Below, in pieces: positions 42,314 to 49,687 of a stretch of 64,000 nucleotides of DNA. Each line of letters begins with the position of its first letter. The first letter of the stretch is position 1. The notes below the pieces were generated by a model that was not told the origin of the DNA, did not search any database, and saw only the letters and a list, made by a program, of their open reading frames with translations. The stretch is from Variovorax sp. (GTDB taxonomy: Bacteria; Pseudomonadota; Gammaproteobacteria; Burkholderiales; Burkholderiaceae_C): the NCBI GenBank assembly GCA_025352265.1, contig JANXTS010000033.1:62001-126000 (forward strand), read 5' to 3'. A program made the position numbers and the translations under genes.

Positions 42314-42925
42314 CTACCGGATCAAGGCTTGCAAGTCGCGAAACGCCGAATGCTCTGCCGTACGCAGCCATTCGAACCCGACCATTTCAGTGGTGACAAG
42401 TTCCGCGCCGGCCCCGGCCAGGCGGTCGAACGCGGCATCGCGGTTGCGCTCCGTGCGCGAACTGCAGGCATCGGTCACAACCCATACTTCAAACTCGTCT
42501 TCGAGCAGATCGAGTGCGGTTTGCAGCAGGCAGACATGCGCTTCGCAGCCGGCAATGACGATGGTGCCGCGCTCGTCGGCAGGGGCGGCGGGCTTCTGCA
42601 GATGTTTGGGAAGGCTTCGTGCATTGCCGCGCTGCGCCTGAGGCTGCGGTTCAGCAGGCCGCAGCCAGTCGCCGAGGCCTTCCTCGACACCACTGAAATG
42701 CATTTTGGCCAATGTGCGCTGACACAATGCGCGAATGTCCGGGAGGTTTTCACCGAGCTTCGACGGGTTCTGCTCAGTGCCCCACACGGGCACGTCGACC
42801 AGTTGCGCCATCTTGCCCAGTCGAACGGCGTTCTTGGCGACCGCTTCCGACTCGAATATCGCCGGCATGAGCCGCGCCTGGTAATCGACCAGCACGAGTT
42901 GGGAAAGCGAGGCATCGAGCAGCAT
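42314..42925 (-). CDS. Isochorismatase-family hydrolase
   Basis: Cysteine hydrolase of the isochorismatase/nicotinamidase superfamily, 203 residues. The triad is D14 (LVLVDYQ), K74 (TLAKMHFS) and C132 (GCEAHVCLLQ). A Gln/Pro-rich insert at about residues 91-117 is unusual, and its length suggests a loop over the active site. The substrate cannot be read. It follows the TetR gene by 24 bases on the same strand and is probably co-transcribed with it. Confidence 0.88.
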   Translation of the reverse strand: MLLDASLSQLVLVDYQARLMPAIFESEAVAKNAVRLGKMAQLVDVPVWGTEQNPSKLGENLPDIRALCQRTLAKMHFSGVEEGLGDWLRPAEPQPQAQRGNARSLPKHLQKPAAPADERGTIVIAGCEAHVCLLQTALDLLEDEFEVWVVTDACSSRTERNRDAAFDRLAGAGAELVTTEMVGFEWLRTAEHSAFRDLQALIR

Positions 42926-42949
42926 GGGCGGGTCTTGTTAAAAAAGAAC

Positions 42950-43597
42950 CTAAACCGTACCACCGATCGGATCCTGGGTGGCGGCCACGACGCACCGGGC
43001 AACCAGCTGCGCCACATAGGTTTTGAATAGCAACTCTCCCGACTGGCGAAACATTCGAATGCGTCCCGTGTGCTGCATCAGCAGCAGGCCGACACCCTGC
43101 GCAAACAGGGAAGTGTTTTCTTGCAGCGCCCTCTTTGCGTCGAGGCCCATTGCCCGCAGCGCGTCTTCACAGGGCTTCAGCGCGTCGTACAGGCGGTCGT
43201 TCAGCTCGTGGTCGAGGTCACTGGTCAGACCCCGAGGGCGCATGCCGTGAACCAGATAAAAGCCCAGGTCCAGATCGCGTGGATTCGCGGCGTAGAAATC
43301 GAACCAGGCCAGCGCCTTCGCCAACAGTGTTTTGTCTGGCTTGGCCTTGAACACTCGCGCGCCGGCAACGGCGGCTTGCAGACGCGTCAACGACTCGTCG
43401 AGCAAGGCGGCGTACACCGCCTCCTTGCTGTCGAAGTACGAGTAGATCGCGCCTGGGGTGTAGCCGGCGCGCTTGGCGATTTCGCGGATGCTGGCGCCTT
43501 CGATGCCCGCTTCGGAGAACACCGAGCGCGCGGCATCGAGCACCAGTGCACGGCGTGCATCGGTGAGTGTTTGCCGACGTTGGAGCTTGGCATGCAT
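42950..43597 (-). CDS. TetR/AcrR-family transcriptional regulator
   Basis: A 215-residue one-component repressor. The helix-turn-helix is at about 35-55 (ASIREIAKRAGYTPGAIYSYF). The C-terminal ligand domain contains the FYLVHGMRPRGL segment seen in several uncharacterised betaproteobacterial TetR proteins. The start ATG at 43597 (MHAKLQRRQ) was chosen because the frame upstream runs across the divergent promoter. It is divergent from the hydroxylase-family gene, so it most likely represses that gene and itself. Confidence 0.88.
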   Translation of the reverse strand: MHAKLQRRQTLTDARRALVLDAARSVFSEAGIEGASIREIAKRAGYTPGAIYSYFDSKEAVYAALLDESLTRLQAAVAGARVFKAKPDKTLLAKALAWFDFYAANPRDLDLGFYLVHGMRPRGLTSDLDHELNDRLYDALKPCEDALRAMGLDAKRALQENTSLFAQGVGLLLMQHTGRIRMFRQSGELLFKTYVAQLVARCVVAATQDPIGGTV

Positions 43598-43645
43598 CGG
43601 TCGAATATAGCGCCGACCTGCATGCATCTCCAATTTTTTGGACAG

Positions 43646-43678
43646 TTGAACAATCATTTGAACAGTGTTTAAATCATT
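43646..43678. promoter_or_regulatory. Candidate TetR operator in the divergent intergenic region
   Basis: TTGAACA occurs at 43646-43652 and again at 43658-43664. The second copy pairs with TGTTTAA (43666-43672) to make a 15-bp near-palindrome with one mismatch. AATCATT is also repeated (43652-43658 and 43672-43678). This 98-base space separates the TetR gene from its divergent neighbour, and the palindrome ends 23 bases before the neighbour's ATG. Confidence 0.5.
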
Positions 43679-43694
43679 GAATACTGGAGACACG

Positions 43695-45335
43695 ATGAAT
43701 GCTGCCCTTCCCGTCGCCAACCTGATGTCTGGCAACGACTACCGCGACTCGCTGCGGCGTTACAAACCCACCGTCTTCGTCGACGGACGCCGCGTCGAAA
43801 GCGTGGCCGACGAAGCGGCCTTTCAGCCCGGCATCAATGCCATCGCGCTGACATACGACTACGCGCTGCAGTCGCGATACGAGCCGCTGATGACGGCCAT
43901 CCAGCACACCAGCGGTAAGCGGGTAAACCGGCTGTCGCACATCAACACCGGATCCAGCGACCTGTTGAACAAGCTCGAAGCAGTGCGGCTCGTTTGCCAG
44001 GAAACCGGCTGTGCCCAGCGGTATCTGACGCACGATGCACTCAACGCCATTGGACAGGTGTCGGCACGCATCGACGAGGCGCGCGGAACGACCGAAAACA
44101 CCGCCCGGTTCACCGAATATCTGCACCGCATCCAGGATGAGGATCTGACGCTCGGCGTCGCGATGACCGACGCCAAAGGCGACCGCAGCAAGCGCCCGCA
44201 CGAACAATCGAACATCGACAGCTACCTGCACATCGTCGAGCGCAATGCACTGCGCAACGGGGTGCGCGGCATCGTGATTTCAGGCACCAAGGCCATCGTG
44301 ACCGGCGCGCCCTACGTGCATGAACTGCTGGTCATGCCATGCCGCAACATGAGCCGCGAGGACGCGGATTTCGCAGTGTGCTGCGCCGTGCCACTCGACG
44401 CACCGGGCTTGACCATCGTGGCGCGCCCGGCCGGTCGCCCTGGTGAAAAACTGGAACATGGCGATGCGCTGTTCAGCCGCAAATACGGCCAGAGCACAGG
44501 CGTCTGCATGTTCGATCGCGTCTTCGTGCCATCGGACAACGTGTTCTACGCCGGCGAGTGGGAGCACACAGGTCACCTGACCTACAGCTACGCCACGCAC
44601 CACCGCCACAGCTGCATTGGCGCGCGCGCAGGCTTCGGGGATTTGCTGATCGGTGCCGGCGCGCTGATGTGCGAAGCCAATGGCTTCGACCCGGGCAAGG
44701 AGACGCACTTGCGCGAACAGATGGTCGAACTCATCACCATCACTGAGAGCTTCTTTGCCTGCGGCGTGGCGGCGAGCGTCTACGGAAAGGCCGACGAGCA
44801 TTGCGACATCTTCATGCCCGACCCGGTGTTCAGCAACATCGGCAAGCTGCTGCTGGCCACCAAGATCTACGACATGCACCGCATTGCGCACTATGTGAGC
44901 GGCGGGCTGATCGTGACGCTGCCCGGCCCGGACGAAGATCACAACCCGGAGACCGCGGCGCGCCTGTCGGAGGTGCTGCGCGCCAGCCCCGACGTGCCAT
45001 ACGAACAGCGCATCGAAACTGCGCGTTTCATCGAAGACCTGACCGCCGGCTACCAGGGCGGCTGGTACAGCGTGATCAGCCTGCACGGCGGTGGCTCGCC
45101 AGCCGCAATGAAGCAGGAGATCTATCGCAACTACCCCATCGGGTCCAAGGTCGAACTGGTTGAACGGCTGCTCGACCGCGGTGTGGCGCACGATCCGAAC
45201 CGAGCGATTACGAAGAACCGTCAGCCCGGCAAGTGCTGCGACACCGGCTGCACGACGCCGGGCCAGGCAGTGATGGTCGATCTACCGGCACCGCGATCGG
45301 TGCGCCTGCCGGTGCCGGCGACACCCGCGGCCTAG
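43695..45335 (+). CDS. 4-hydroxyphenylacetate 3-hydroxylase / 4-hydroxybutyryl-CoA dehydratase family protein
   Basis: A 546-residue FAD-binding protein of the HpaB/AbfD superfamily. It aligns along its length with 4-hydroxybutyryl-CoA dehydratase (VFVDGRRVESV, YLHRIQDEDLTLGVAMTDAKGDR, HGGGSPAAMKQEI). From memory of the clostridial AbfD sequence, the Fe-S ligand positions C99, C103, H292 and C299 correspond here to C106, Y110, H303 and A310, so two cysteines are lost. Other cysteines (C101, C307, and a C-terminal GKCCDTGC) are present. It may therefore be a flavin monooxygenase or a non-cluster variant; the substrate is unknown. The start at 43695 follows GGAG by six bases, in preference to a GTG ten codons upstream that lies within the operator. 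Confidence 0.75.
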   Translation: MNAALPVANLMSGNDYRDSLRRYKPTVFVDGRRVESVADEAAFQPGINAIALTYDYALQSRYEPLMTAIQHTSGKRVNRLSHINTGSSDLLNKLEAVRLVCQETGCAQRYLTHDALNAIGQVSARIDEARGTTENTARFTEYLHRIQDEDLTLGVAMTDAKGDRSKRPHEQSNIDSYLHIVERNALRNGVRGIVISGTKAIVTGAPYVHELLVMPCRNMSREDADFAVCCAVPLDAPGLTIVARPAGRPGEKLEHGDALFSRKYGQSTGVCMFDRVFVPSDNVFYAGEWEHTGHLTYSYATHHRHSCIGARAGFGDLLIGAGALMCEANGFDPGKETHLREQMVELITITESFFACGVAASVYGKADEHCDIFMPDPVFSNIGKLLLATKIYDMHRIAHYVSGGLIVTLPGPDEDHNPETAARLSEVLRASPDVPYEQRIETARFIEDLTAGYQGGWYSVISLHGGGSPAAMKQEIYRNYPIGSKVELVERLLDRGVAHDPNRAITKNRQPGKCCDTGCTTPGQAVMVDLPAPRSVRLPVPATPAA

Positions 45336-45345
45336 GCGACAGCGG

Positions 45346-46164
45346 ATGCCATCTTTCGTCCATGGGCGCCGCAGGCCGAGGCTCGCGGCGTTGGCGGCGG
45401 CAGTGTTGGCTGCGTTGCTGGCGTCGGGTTGTACCAGCCTGCGCCCGGCAAACACGCCGATCGAAACCTTCGTCGACAAGAGCACCTGCACCGCTCATGC
45501 CGACACCTTGCTGGTCATGTTGCCGGGTGCCTATTCGCAGCCGAACGAGTTCGTGCGCGAAAACTTCGTGAGCGCAGTGCGCGATCGGCAACTGGCCGTC
45601 GACATCGTGCGCGTCGATGCACACCTGGGCTACTACAGCAAGGGCGCCGTCATCGAACGCCTGCAACAAGACGTGATCGCGCCTGCGCAGGCCCAAGGCT
45701 ACAAAGCGATATGGATCGTCGGCATCTCCATCGGAGGGCTCGGTGGGTTGATCTATGCCAACGCACATGCGACCAACCTGACGGGGCTTGTCGTGCTCGC
45801 GCCCTATCTTGGCGACCGCGTGCAAAGCATCGATGTCGCGAATGCGGGCGGACTCACGCGCTGGCAAGGGCCGCTCACTGACCCCATCGGCGACGACCGG
45901 GCAGGCGGCGAACGGGCGCAACGCGAGACGGCGCTGTGGCAATGGTTGAAGGGTTACGCCAGTCGACCGCTGCCGGTCGACCACCCGCCGCTCTACCTGG
46001 GCTATAGCCTCGACGATCGGTTCGCGTTCAGCCATCGACTGCTGGCGGCCGCCTTGCCGCCAGAGCGCGTATTCACGACAGAAGGCGGCCACGACTGGCC
46101 AGAATGGACGAGGCTGTGGCGCGCGGTGCTGCCAACTTTGCCGCTGCCGGCCTGCAACGGTTGA
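45346..46164 (+). CDS. Lipoprotein alpha/beta hydrolase
   Basis: A 272-residue predicted lipoprotein. The basic N-terminus and hydrophobic segment end in lipobox LLASGC with Cys29. The alpha/beta-hydrolase fold shows the nucleophile elbow GISIGG (S128), an acid in GYSLDDRF and the histidine in EGGHDW near the C-terminus. It begins ten bases after the hydroxylase-family gene, so it probably shares its transcript and TetR control. It would act in the periplasm or at the outer membrane as an esterase or lactonase; the substrate is unknown. Confidence 0.8.
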   Translation: MPSFVHGRRRPRLAALAAAVLAALLASGCTSLRPANTPIETFVDKSTCTAHADTLLVMLPGAYSQPNEFVRENFVSAVRDRQLAVDIVRVDAHLGYYSKGAVIERLQQDVIAPAQAQGYKAIWIVGISIGGLGGLIYANAHATNLTGLVVLAPYLGDRVQSIDVANAGGLTRWQGPLTDPIGDDRAGGERAQRETALWQWLKGYASRPLPVDHPPLYLGYSLDDRFAFSHRLLAAALPPERVFTTEGGHDWPEWTRLWRAVLPTLPLPACNG

Positions 46165-46581
46165 CGTGCACGCCCGAACTCCTAGAGCAACCGTGCGTTG
46201 AGCCGCTTGCAGCACGCTTCAGTTAGGTAATAACAGCGTTTGTTTCACGTTCGCCGTGTCCGTCCCTAACCTTAGAGGGTTGTCGCCGTCTTGGACCGCG
46301 GCGCCGCGACCACCGCAAAGGGGCCAATGACGAGCGCCACGAAAACACTAATCCTTCGAAATAGGCCAAACAAGTGGCAACTGGGACACTCGCAGCCCTT
46401 CGCAAATCGACAGGGTTGCATCACACCTTGATCGCCTAGCGACACAAGCAATTCGCATTCTTTTGACTTACATCACGAGAACCGCTTATTTCAGATAACT
46501 GGTGAACTTTACAAACTCATATCAAGAGATTAGTGAATATTTAATTAAAACAACAGGTTAGGATATAAATCCAGAAAATGG
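46165..46581. other. Non-coding, partly AT-rich intergenic region
   Basis: No convincing gene in about 415 bases. The first part has ordinary GC content and a 7-bp inverted repeat (46157-46163 with 46188-46194) with no T-run after it. From about 46440 the composition turns clearly AT-rich, unlike the rest of the window, and leads into the promoter of the NlpC/P60 gene. A minus-strand frame at 46223-46405 has no recognisable protein features. No tRNA fold was seen. Confidence 0.6.
46541..46569 (+). promoter_or_regulatory. Candidate promoter of the NlpC/P60 gene
   Basis: TATAAA (46564-46569) is a 5/6 match to the -10 box, and TTAATT stands 17 bases upstream as a weak -35. The surrounding 100 bases are AT-rich. 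A second possible -35, TTGACT, is at 46463-46468 without a good -10 partner. Confidence 0.4.
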
Positions 46582-47178
46582 ATGAAATTGACATCGATGA
46601 GTGTCGTCAATATCCTACGTACCATGCGTTTATTTGTCTTGCCTGCCATCCTCCTTATTGCTTTTGCGGCCCATGCCGCCCCACAACAGGAGCGCAGCGA
46701 CGACATAGAACGAATGCTTTCGGATAAGGGGCTAATCGGCAAGCTCGATCATGTTCGCCAGACCGTCAGCGATCGCACCTCCGAATTAGTGGTCACGGCC
46801 GTCGGTTTCCTGGGCGTACCTTACCGCCGTGGCGGCAACACCGCGGAAACCGGCTTCGATTGCAGTGGCTTCGTCCGCGCCATGTACAACCAGACCATTG
46901 GCCTCGTGCTGCCGCGTCGCGCTGTCGAACAGGCGGCTGCCACCGAGCCGATCGCACGCACCGATCTCAAGCCCGGCGACCTGGTGTTCTTCAACACCAT
47001 GCGCAGGGCGTTCAGCCATGTCGGAATCTACGTCGGTGAAGGCAAGTTCATTCACTCGCCCAAGCCAGGCGCCCAGGTCCGCGTGGAAGACATGAGCGGC
47101 AGCTACTGGCAGAGTCGCTTTAATGGCGGACGACGCGTGCAGGCCGTCCAGGGCGAAGAGACCAAGGTCGGCGATTGA
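46582..47178 (+). CDS. Secreted NlpC/P60 cell-wall endopeptidase
   Basis: Peptidoglycan hydrolase cutting peptide stems, up to 198 residues. The NlpC/P60 triad is C94 (GFDCSGFVRAMY), H146 (FSHVGIYVGEGKF) and H158 (FIHSP). A signal peptide lies at residues 15-33 (MRLFVLPAILLIAFAAHA), so translation may begin at ATG 46624 or at 46582; no start has a strong Shine-Dalgarno. It stands alone between its own promoter and a bidirectional terminator. There is no SH3 or LysM targeting domain. Confidence 0.9.
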   Translation: MKLTSMSVVNILRTMRLFVLPAILLIAFAAHAAPQQERSDDIERMLSDKGLIGKLDHVRQTVSDRTSELVVTAVGFLGVPYRRGGNTAETGFDCSGFVRAMYNQTIGLVLPRRAVEQAAATEPIARTDLKPGDLVFFNTMRRAFSHVGIYVGEGKFIHSPKPGAQVRVEDMSGSYWQSRFNGGRRVQAVQGEETKVGD

Positions 47179-47201
47179 GCGCTGCCTGAGTCATTTGATA
47201 A

Positions 47202-47215
47202 GCCCCTGAAGGGGC
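47202..47215. other. Short GC hairpin downstream of the NlpC/P60 gene
   Basis: GCCCC-TGAA-GGGGC forms a five-pair stem with a tetraloop, 24 bases after the stop codon and just before the terminator. It may assist termination or mRNA stability. Confidence 0.5.
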
Positions 47216-47228
47216 ACACATAAAAAAA

Positions 47229-47251
47229 ACCCGCCATTGGCGGGTGTTTTT
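47229..47251. terminator. Bidirectional rho-independent terminator
   Basis: Stem ACCCGCC / GGCGGGT (47229-47235 and 47239-47245) with loop ATT, followed by GTTTTTT on the plus strand. A run of A residues before it gives the U-tract in the other direction. It ends both the NlpC/P60 gene and the convergent pyruvate dehydrogenase operon. Confidence 0.88.
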
Positions 47252-47276
47252 AATTGGGCGCTCGCTGCTGAGCGCT

Positions 47277-49100
47277 TCAGCGCTTGACCGGCGGCAGATC
47301 GGTGCAGTGACCGTGCAACGCCTCGGCCGCAAGACCGATGCTCTCCCCCAGCGTCGGATGCGGATGGATGGTCTTGCCGATGTCGATCGCGTCGGCACCC
47401 ATCTCGATGGCCAGCGCAATCTCACCGATCATGTCTCCGGCATGCGTACCCACGATGCCGCCACCCAGGATCTGCTCGGTTTCCGCATCGAACAGCAGCT
47501 TGGTAATGCCTTCGTCGCGGCCATTGGCAATTGCACGGCCAGAGGCGCTCCACGGGAACAGCCCCTTCTTGATGTTGATGCCTTCCGCTTTGGCCTGGTC
47601 TTCGGTGAGGCCGACCCAGGCCACTTCGGGGTCGGTGTAAGCCACGCTCGGGATCACGCGCGCGTTGAAGGCCGCCGCGGCCAGTTGCTTGTCGCCCTTT
47701 TGCTCACCAGCGATGACCTCGGCCGCCACGTGCGCCTCATGCACCGCCTTGTGCTCCAGCATAGGCTGGCCGACGATGTCGCCCACCGCGAAGATGTGCG
47801 AGATGTTGGTCCGCATCTGGATGTCGACCGGGATGAAGCCGCGGTCGGTCACGGTCACGCCAGCCTTCTCTGCACCGATCTTCTTGCCGTTGGGGCTGCG
47901 GCCGACGGCCTGCAGCACCAAGTCGTACAACTGCGGCTCTTTGGGCGCAGCCTCGCCTTCGAAGGTCACCCTGATGCCGTCCTTGGTCGCTTCGGCACCC
48001 ACCGTCTTCGTCTTCAGCATGATGTTGTCGAAGCGCGGTGCGTTCATCTTTTGCCAGACCTTGACCAAGTCGCGGTCGGCGCCCTGCATCAGGCCGTCGA
48101 GCATTTCGACCACGTCGAGTCGAGCCCCGAGCGACGAATACACAGAGCCCATTTCGAGTCCGATGATGCCACCGCCGAGGATCAGCATGCGCTTGGGATC
48201 GATGCCCAATTCCAAAGCGCCAGTCGAGTCGACCACGCGCGGATCTTTGGGCATGAACGGCAGATGCACTGCCTGCGATCCAGCCGCAATGACGCAGTTG
48301 CGGAACTTGACGGTCTGCGCCTTGCCGGTCGTGGCCTGGCCGTCACCGCTGGTCTCCTGCACCTTGACGTGGAACGCATCGATAAATTCGCCGACGCCGC
48401 GCAAGGTCGCGACCTTGCGCATCTTCGCCATCGCGGTGAGCCCGCCGGTGAGCTTGGTCACCACCTTGTTCTTGCGTGCGAGGAGCTTGGTCCGGTCGAT
48501 CACCGGCTCGCTGAAGGTCACGCCCATGTCGGCGAAGTGCTTGACCTCGTCCATCACCGCGGCGACGTGCAGCAGCGCCTTCGACGGAATGCAGCCGACG
48601 TTGAGGCACACGCCGCCCAGCGTGGCGTAGCGCTCGACCAGGATGACTTTGAGCCCGAGATCCGCCGCGCGAAACGCCGCCGAGTAACCACCTGGCCCGG
48701 CACCCAGCACGAGCAGATCGCATTCGTGATCCACGGCGCCACCATAGGTAGTCGCCGGCGTAGCAGCAGTGGGAGCAGTCGATGCCTGAGCAGACGGAGC
48801 TGGCGCTGGGGCAGTTGGAGCTGGCGTTGGTGCTGGGGCAGCAGGCGCCGCAGCGCCAGCCCCGCTCACCTCCAGCGTCAACACCACCGAACCCTGCTTC
48901 ACCTTGTCGCCGACACCCACGGTCAGCGACTTCACGACGCCCGCGGAGGACGACGGGATCTCCATCGACGCCTTGTCGGATTCCACCGTGATCAGCGACT
49001 GTTCGGCCTTGACCGTGTCGCCGACCTTGACCAGCACTTCGATGACTGCCACTTCGTCGAAGTCGCCGATGTCGGGTACCTTGATTTGTTGTTCGCTCAT
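47277..49100 (-). CDS. lpdA: Dihydrolipoyl dehydrogenase (E3) with N-terminal lipoyl domain, pyruvate dehydrogenase complex
   Basis: E3 of the pyruvate dehydrogenase complex, 607 residues. Residues 1-78 form a lipoyl domain with the modified lysine K43 (ESDKASME). An Ala/Pro/Thr linker (79-120) leads to the flavoprotein: FAD motif [14 protein letters not shown], redox cysteines C165 and C170 ([13 protein letters not shown]), second nucleotide motif [10 protein letters not shown], and catalytic HPHPTLGES near the C-terminus. E3 with its own lipoyl domain is known in Neisseria- and Ralstonia-type complexes. The start overlaps the stop of the upstream proteasome-like gene (ATGA). The last gene of the operon, ending at a terminator. 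Confidence 0.96.
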   Translation of the reverse strand: MSEQQIKVPDIGDFDEVAVIEVLVKVGDTVKAEQSLITVESDKASMEIPSSSAGVVKSLTVGVGDKVKQGSVVLTLEVSGAGAAAPAAPAPTPAPTAPAPAPSAQASTAPTAATPATTYGGAVDHECDLLVLGAGPGGYSAAFRAADLGLKVILVERYATLGGVCLNVGCIPSKALLHVAAVMDEVKHFADMGVTFSEPVIDRTKLLARKNKVVTKLTGGLTAMAKMRKVATLRGVGEFIDAFHVKVQETSGDGQATTGKAQTVKFRNCVIAAGSQAVHLPFMPKDPRVVDSTGALELGIDPKRMLILGGGIIGLEMGSVYSSLGARLDVVEMLDGLMQGADRDLVKVWQKMNAPRFDNIMLKTKTVGAEATKDGIRVTFEGEAAPKEPQLYDLVLQAVGRSPNGKKIGAEKAGVTVTDRGFIPVDIQMRTNISHIFAVGDIVGQPMLEHKAVHEAHVAAEVIAGEQKGDKQLAAAAFNARVIPSVAYTDPEVAWVGLTEDQAKAEGINIKKGLFPWSASGRAIANGRDEGITKLLFDAETEQILGGGIVGTHAGDMIGEIALAIEMGADAIDIGKTIHPHPTLGESIGLAAEALHGHCTDLPPVKR

Positions 49101-49687
49101 GAGGACACCTTCAATTTGAGAGTGAGTACATCGGCCGGTCCGGCCGAATTACGATCGAATTCACAGCCAGCTGCGATGCCGGCTTCGGCTACTTCGCGCG
49201 CGGAACGCGCTTTGGCATACACCGCGTGCATGGCACCGAGTGCAAAGCTTCGTCCGGAGCCGATGCTCCAGAACTGCTTGAACTCGAACACCTCACGGTA
49301 GCTGTAGACCCCATAGATGCCAGTTGCATTCGCCAACACCAGGCTGAACTGGCTCGACTCATAAGGGTCATGCTCGTCTTCCTTGGTTTGGAGAAAGAAG
49401 GACTCCTTGAGCAGCGGATGCAGCTTGGTGAACGTACGGTAGATCTCGTCGCGGCTGCGCAGCTTTAGCTCGTCTTTGCCGATCGCTGCCAGCGCATGCC
49501 GAAGCGCCGGAAAGTGCGCCACGGAGCCCGACGCGGCAAAGAGACTGCGCCCCCCTGCATCGTCGAGCTCGAACACCTTTCGGTTGTCTTCCTGCGCATG
49601 CGAGAGCCGCGTGTCGCCGAAAGTGACCAGCGTGTCCGCTGCGATCACCACATGACTGCCCTTGCGGACAGCCACCACCGTGGTCAT
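49097..49687 (-). CDS. Proteasome-like Ntn-hydrolase subunit, probable betaproteobacterial proteasome homologue (BPH)
   Basis: A 196-residue N-terminal nucleophile hydrolase. After removal of Met1 the protein begins [17 protein letters not shown], closely matching HslV and proteasome beta subunits. T2 is the likely nucleophile, and D18 and K37 match proteasome Asp17 and Lys33, with a three-residue insertion before the Lys. [11 protein letters not shown] (142-152) matches the HslV IGSGGPYA segment with the catalytic-site Ser (S144). D178-R-N-S181 fits the DxxS motif. There is no HslU or other unfoldase gene next to it. I infer the BPH family from length, sequence and host group. It sits between aceF and lpd and overlaps both by ATGA. 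It is easily mis-annotated as hypothetical or as a membrane transporter. Confidence 0.82.
   Translation of the reverse strand: MTTVVAVRKGSHVVIAADTLVTFGDTRLSHAQEDNRKVFELDDAGGRSLFAASGSVAHFPALRHALAAIGKDELKLRSRDEIYRTFTKLHPLLKESFFLQTKEDEHDPYESSQFSLVLANATGIYGVYSYREVFEFKQFWSIGSGRSFALGAMHAVYAKARSAREVAEAGIAAGCEFDRNSAGPADVLTLKLKVSS

Noticed and set aside
43695-45335. Calling the gene abfD (4-hydroxybutyryl-CoA dehydratase)
   Set aside because: Two cluster-ligand cysteines appear replaced, so enzyme identity cannot be claimed.
46155-46194. Inverted repeat CAACGGTTG with CAACCGT as a terminator
   Set aside because: Loop of 24 bases and no T-run after the stem.
46223-46405. 60-codon minus-strand frame in the intergenic region
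   Set aside because: No Shine-Dalgarno, Arg-rich and without domain; best treated as non-coding.
47244-49301. 685-codon plus-strand frame antisense to lpd
   Set aside because: Composition typical of a GC-rich shadow; it runs through the terminator and three genes' boundaries.
49097-49687. Calling the proteasome-like gene hslV
   Set aside because: It has a three-residue insertion before the Lys and longer internal loops, and there is no hslU beside it; the BPH family fits better.
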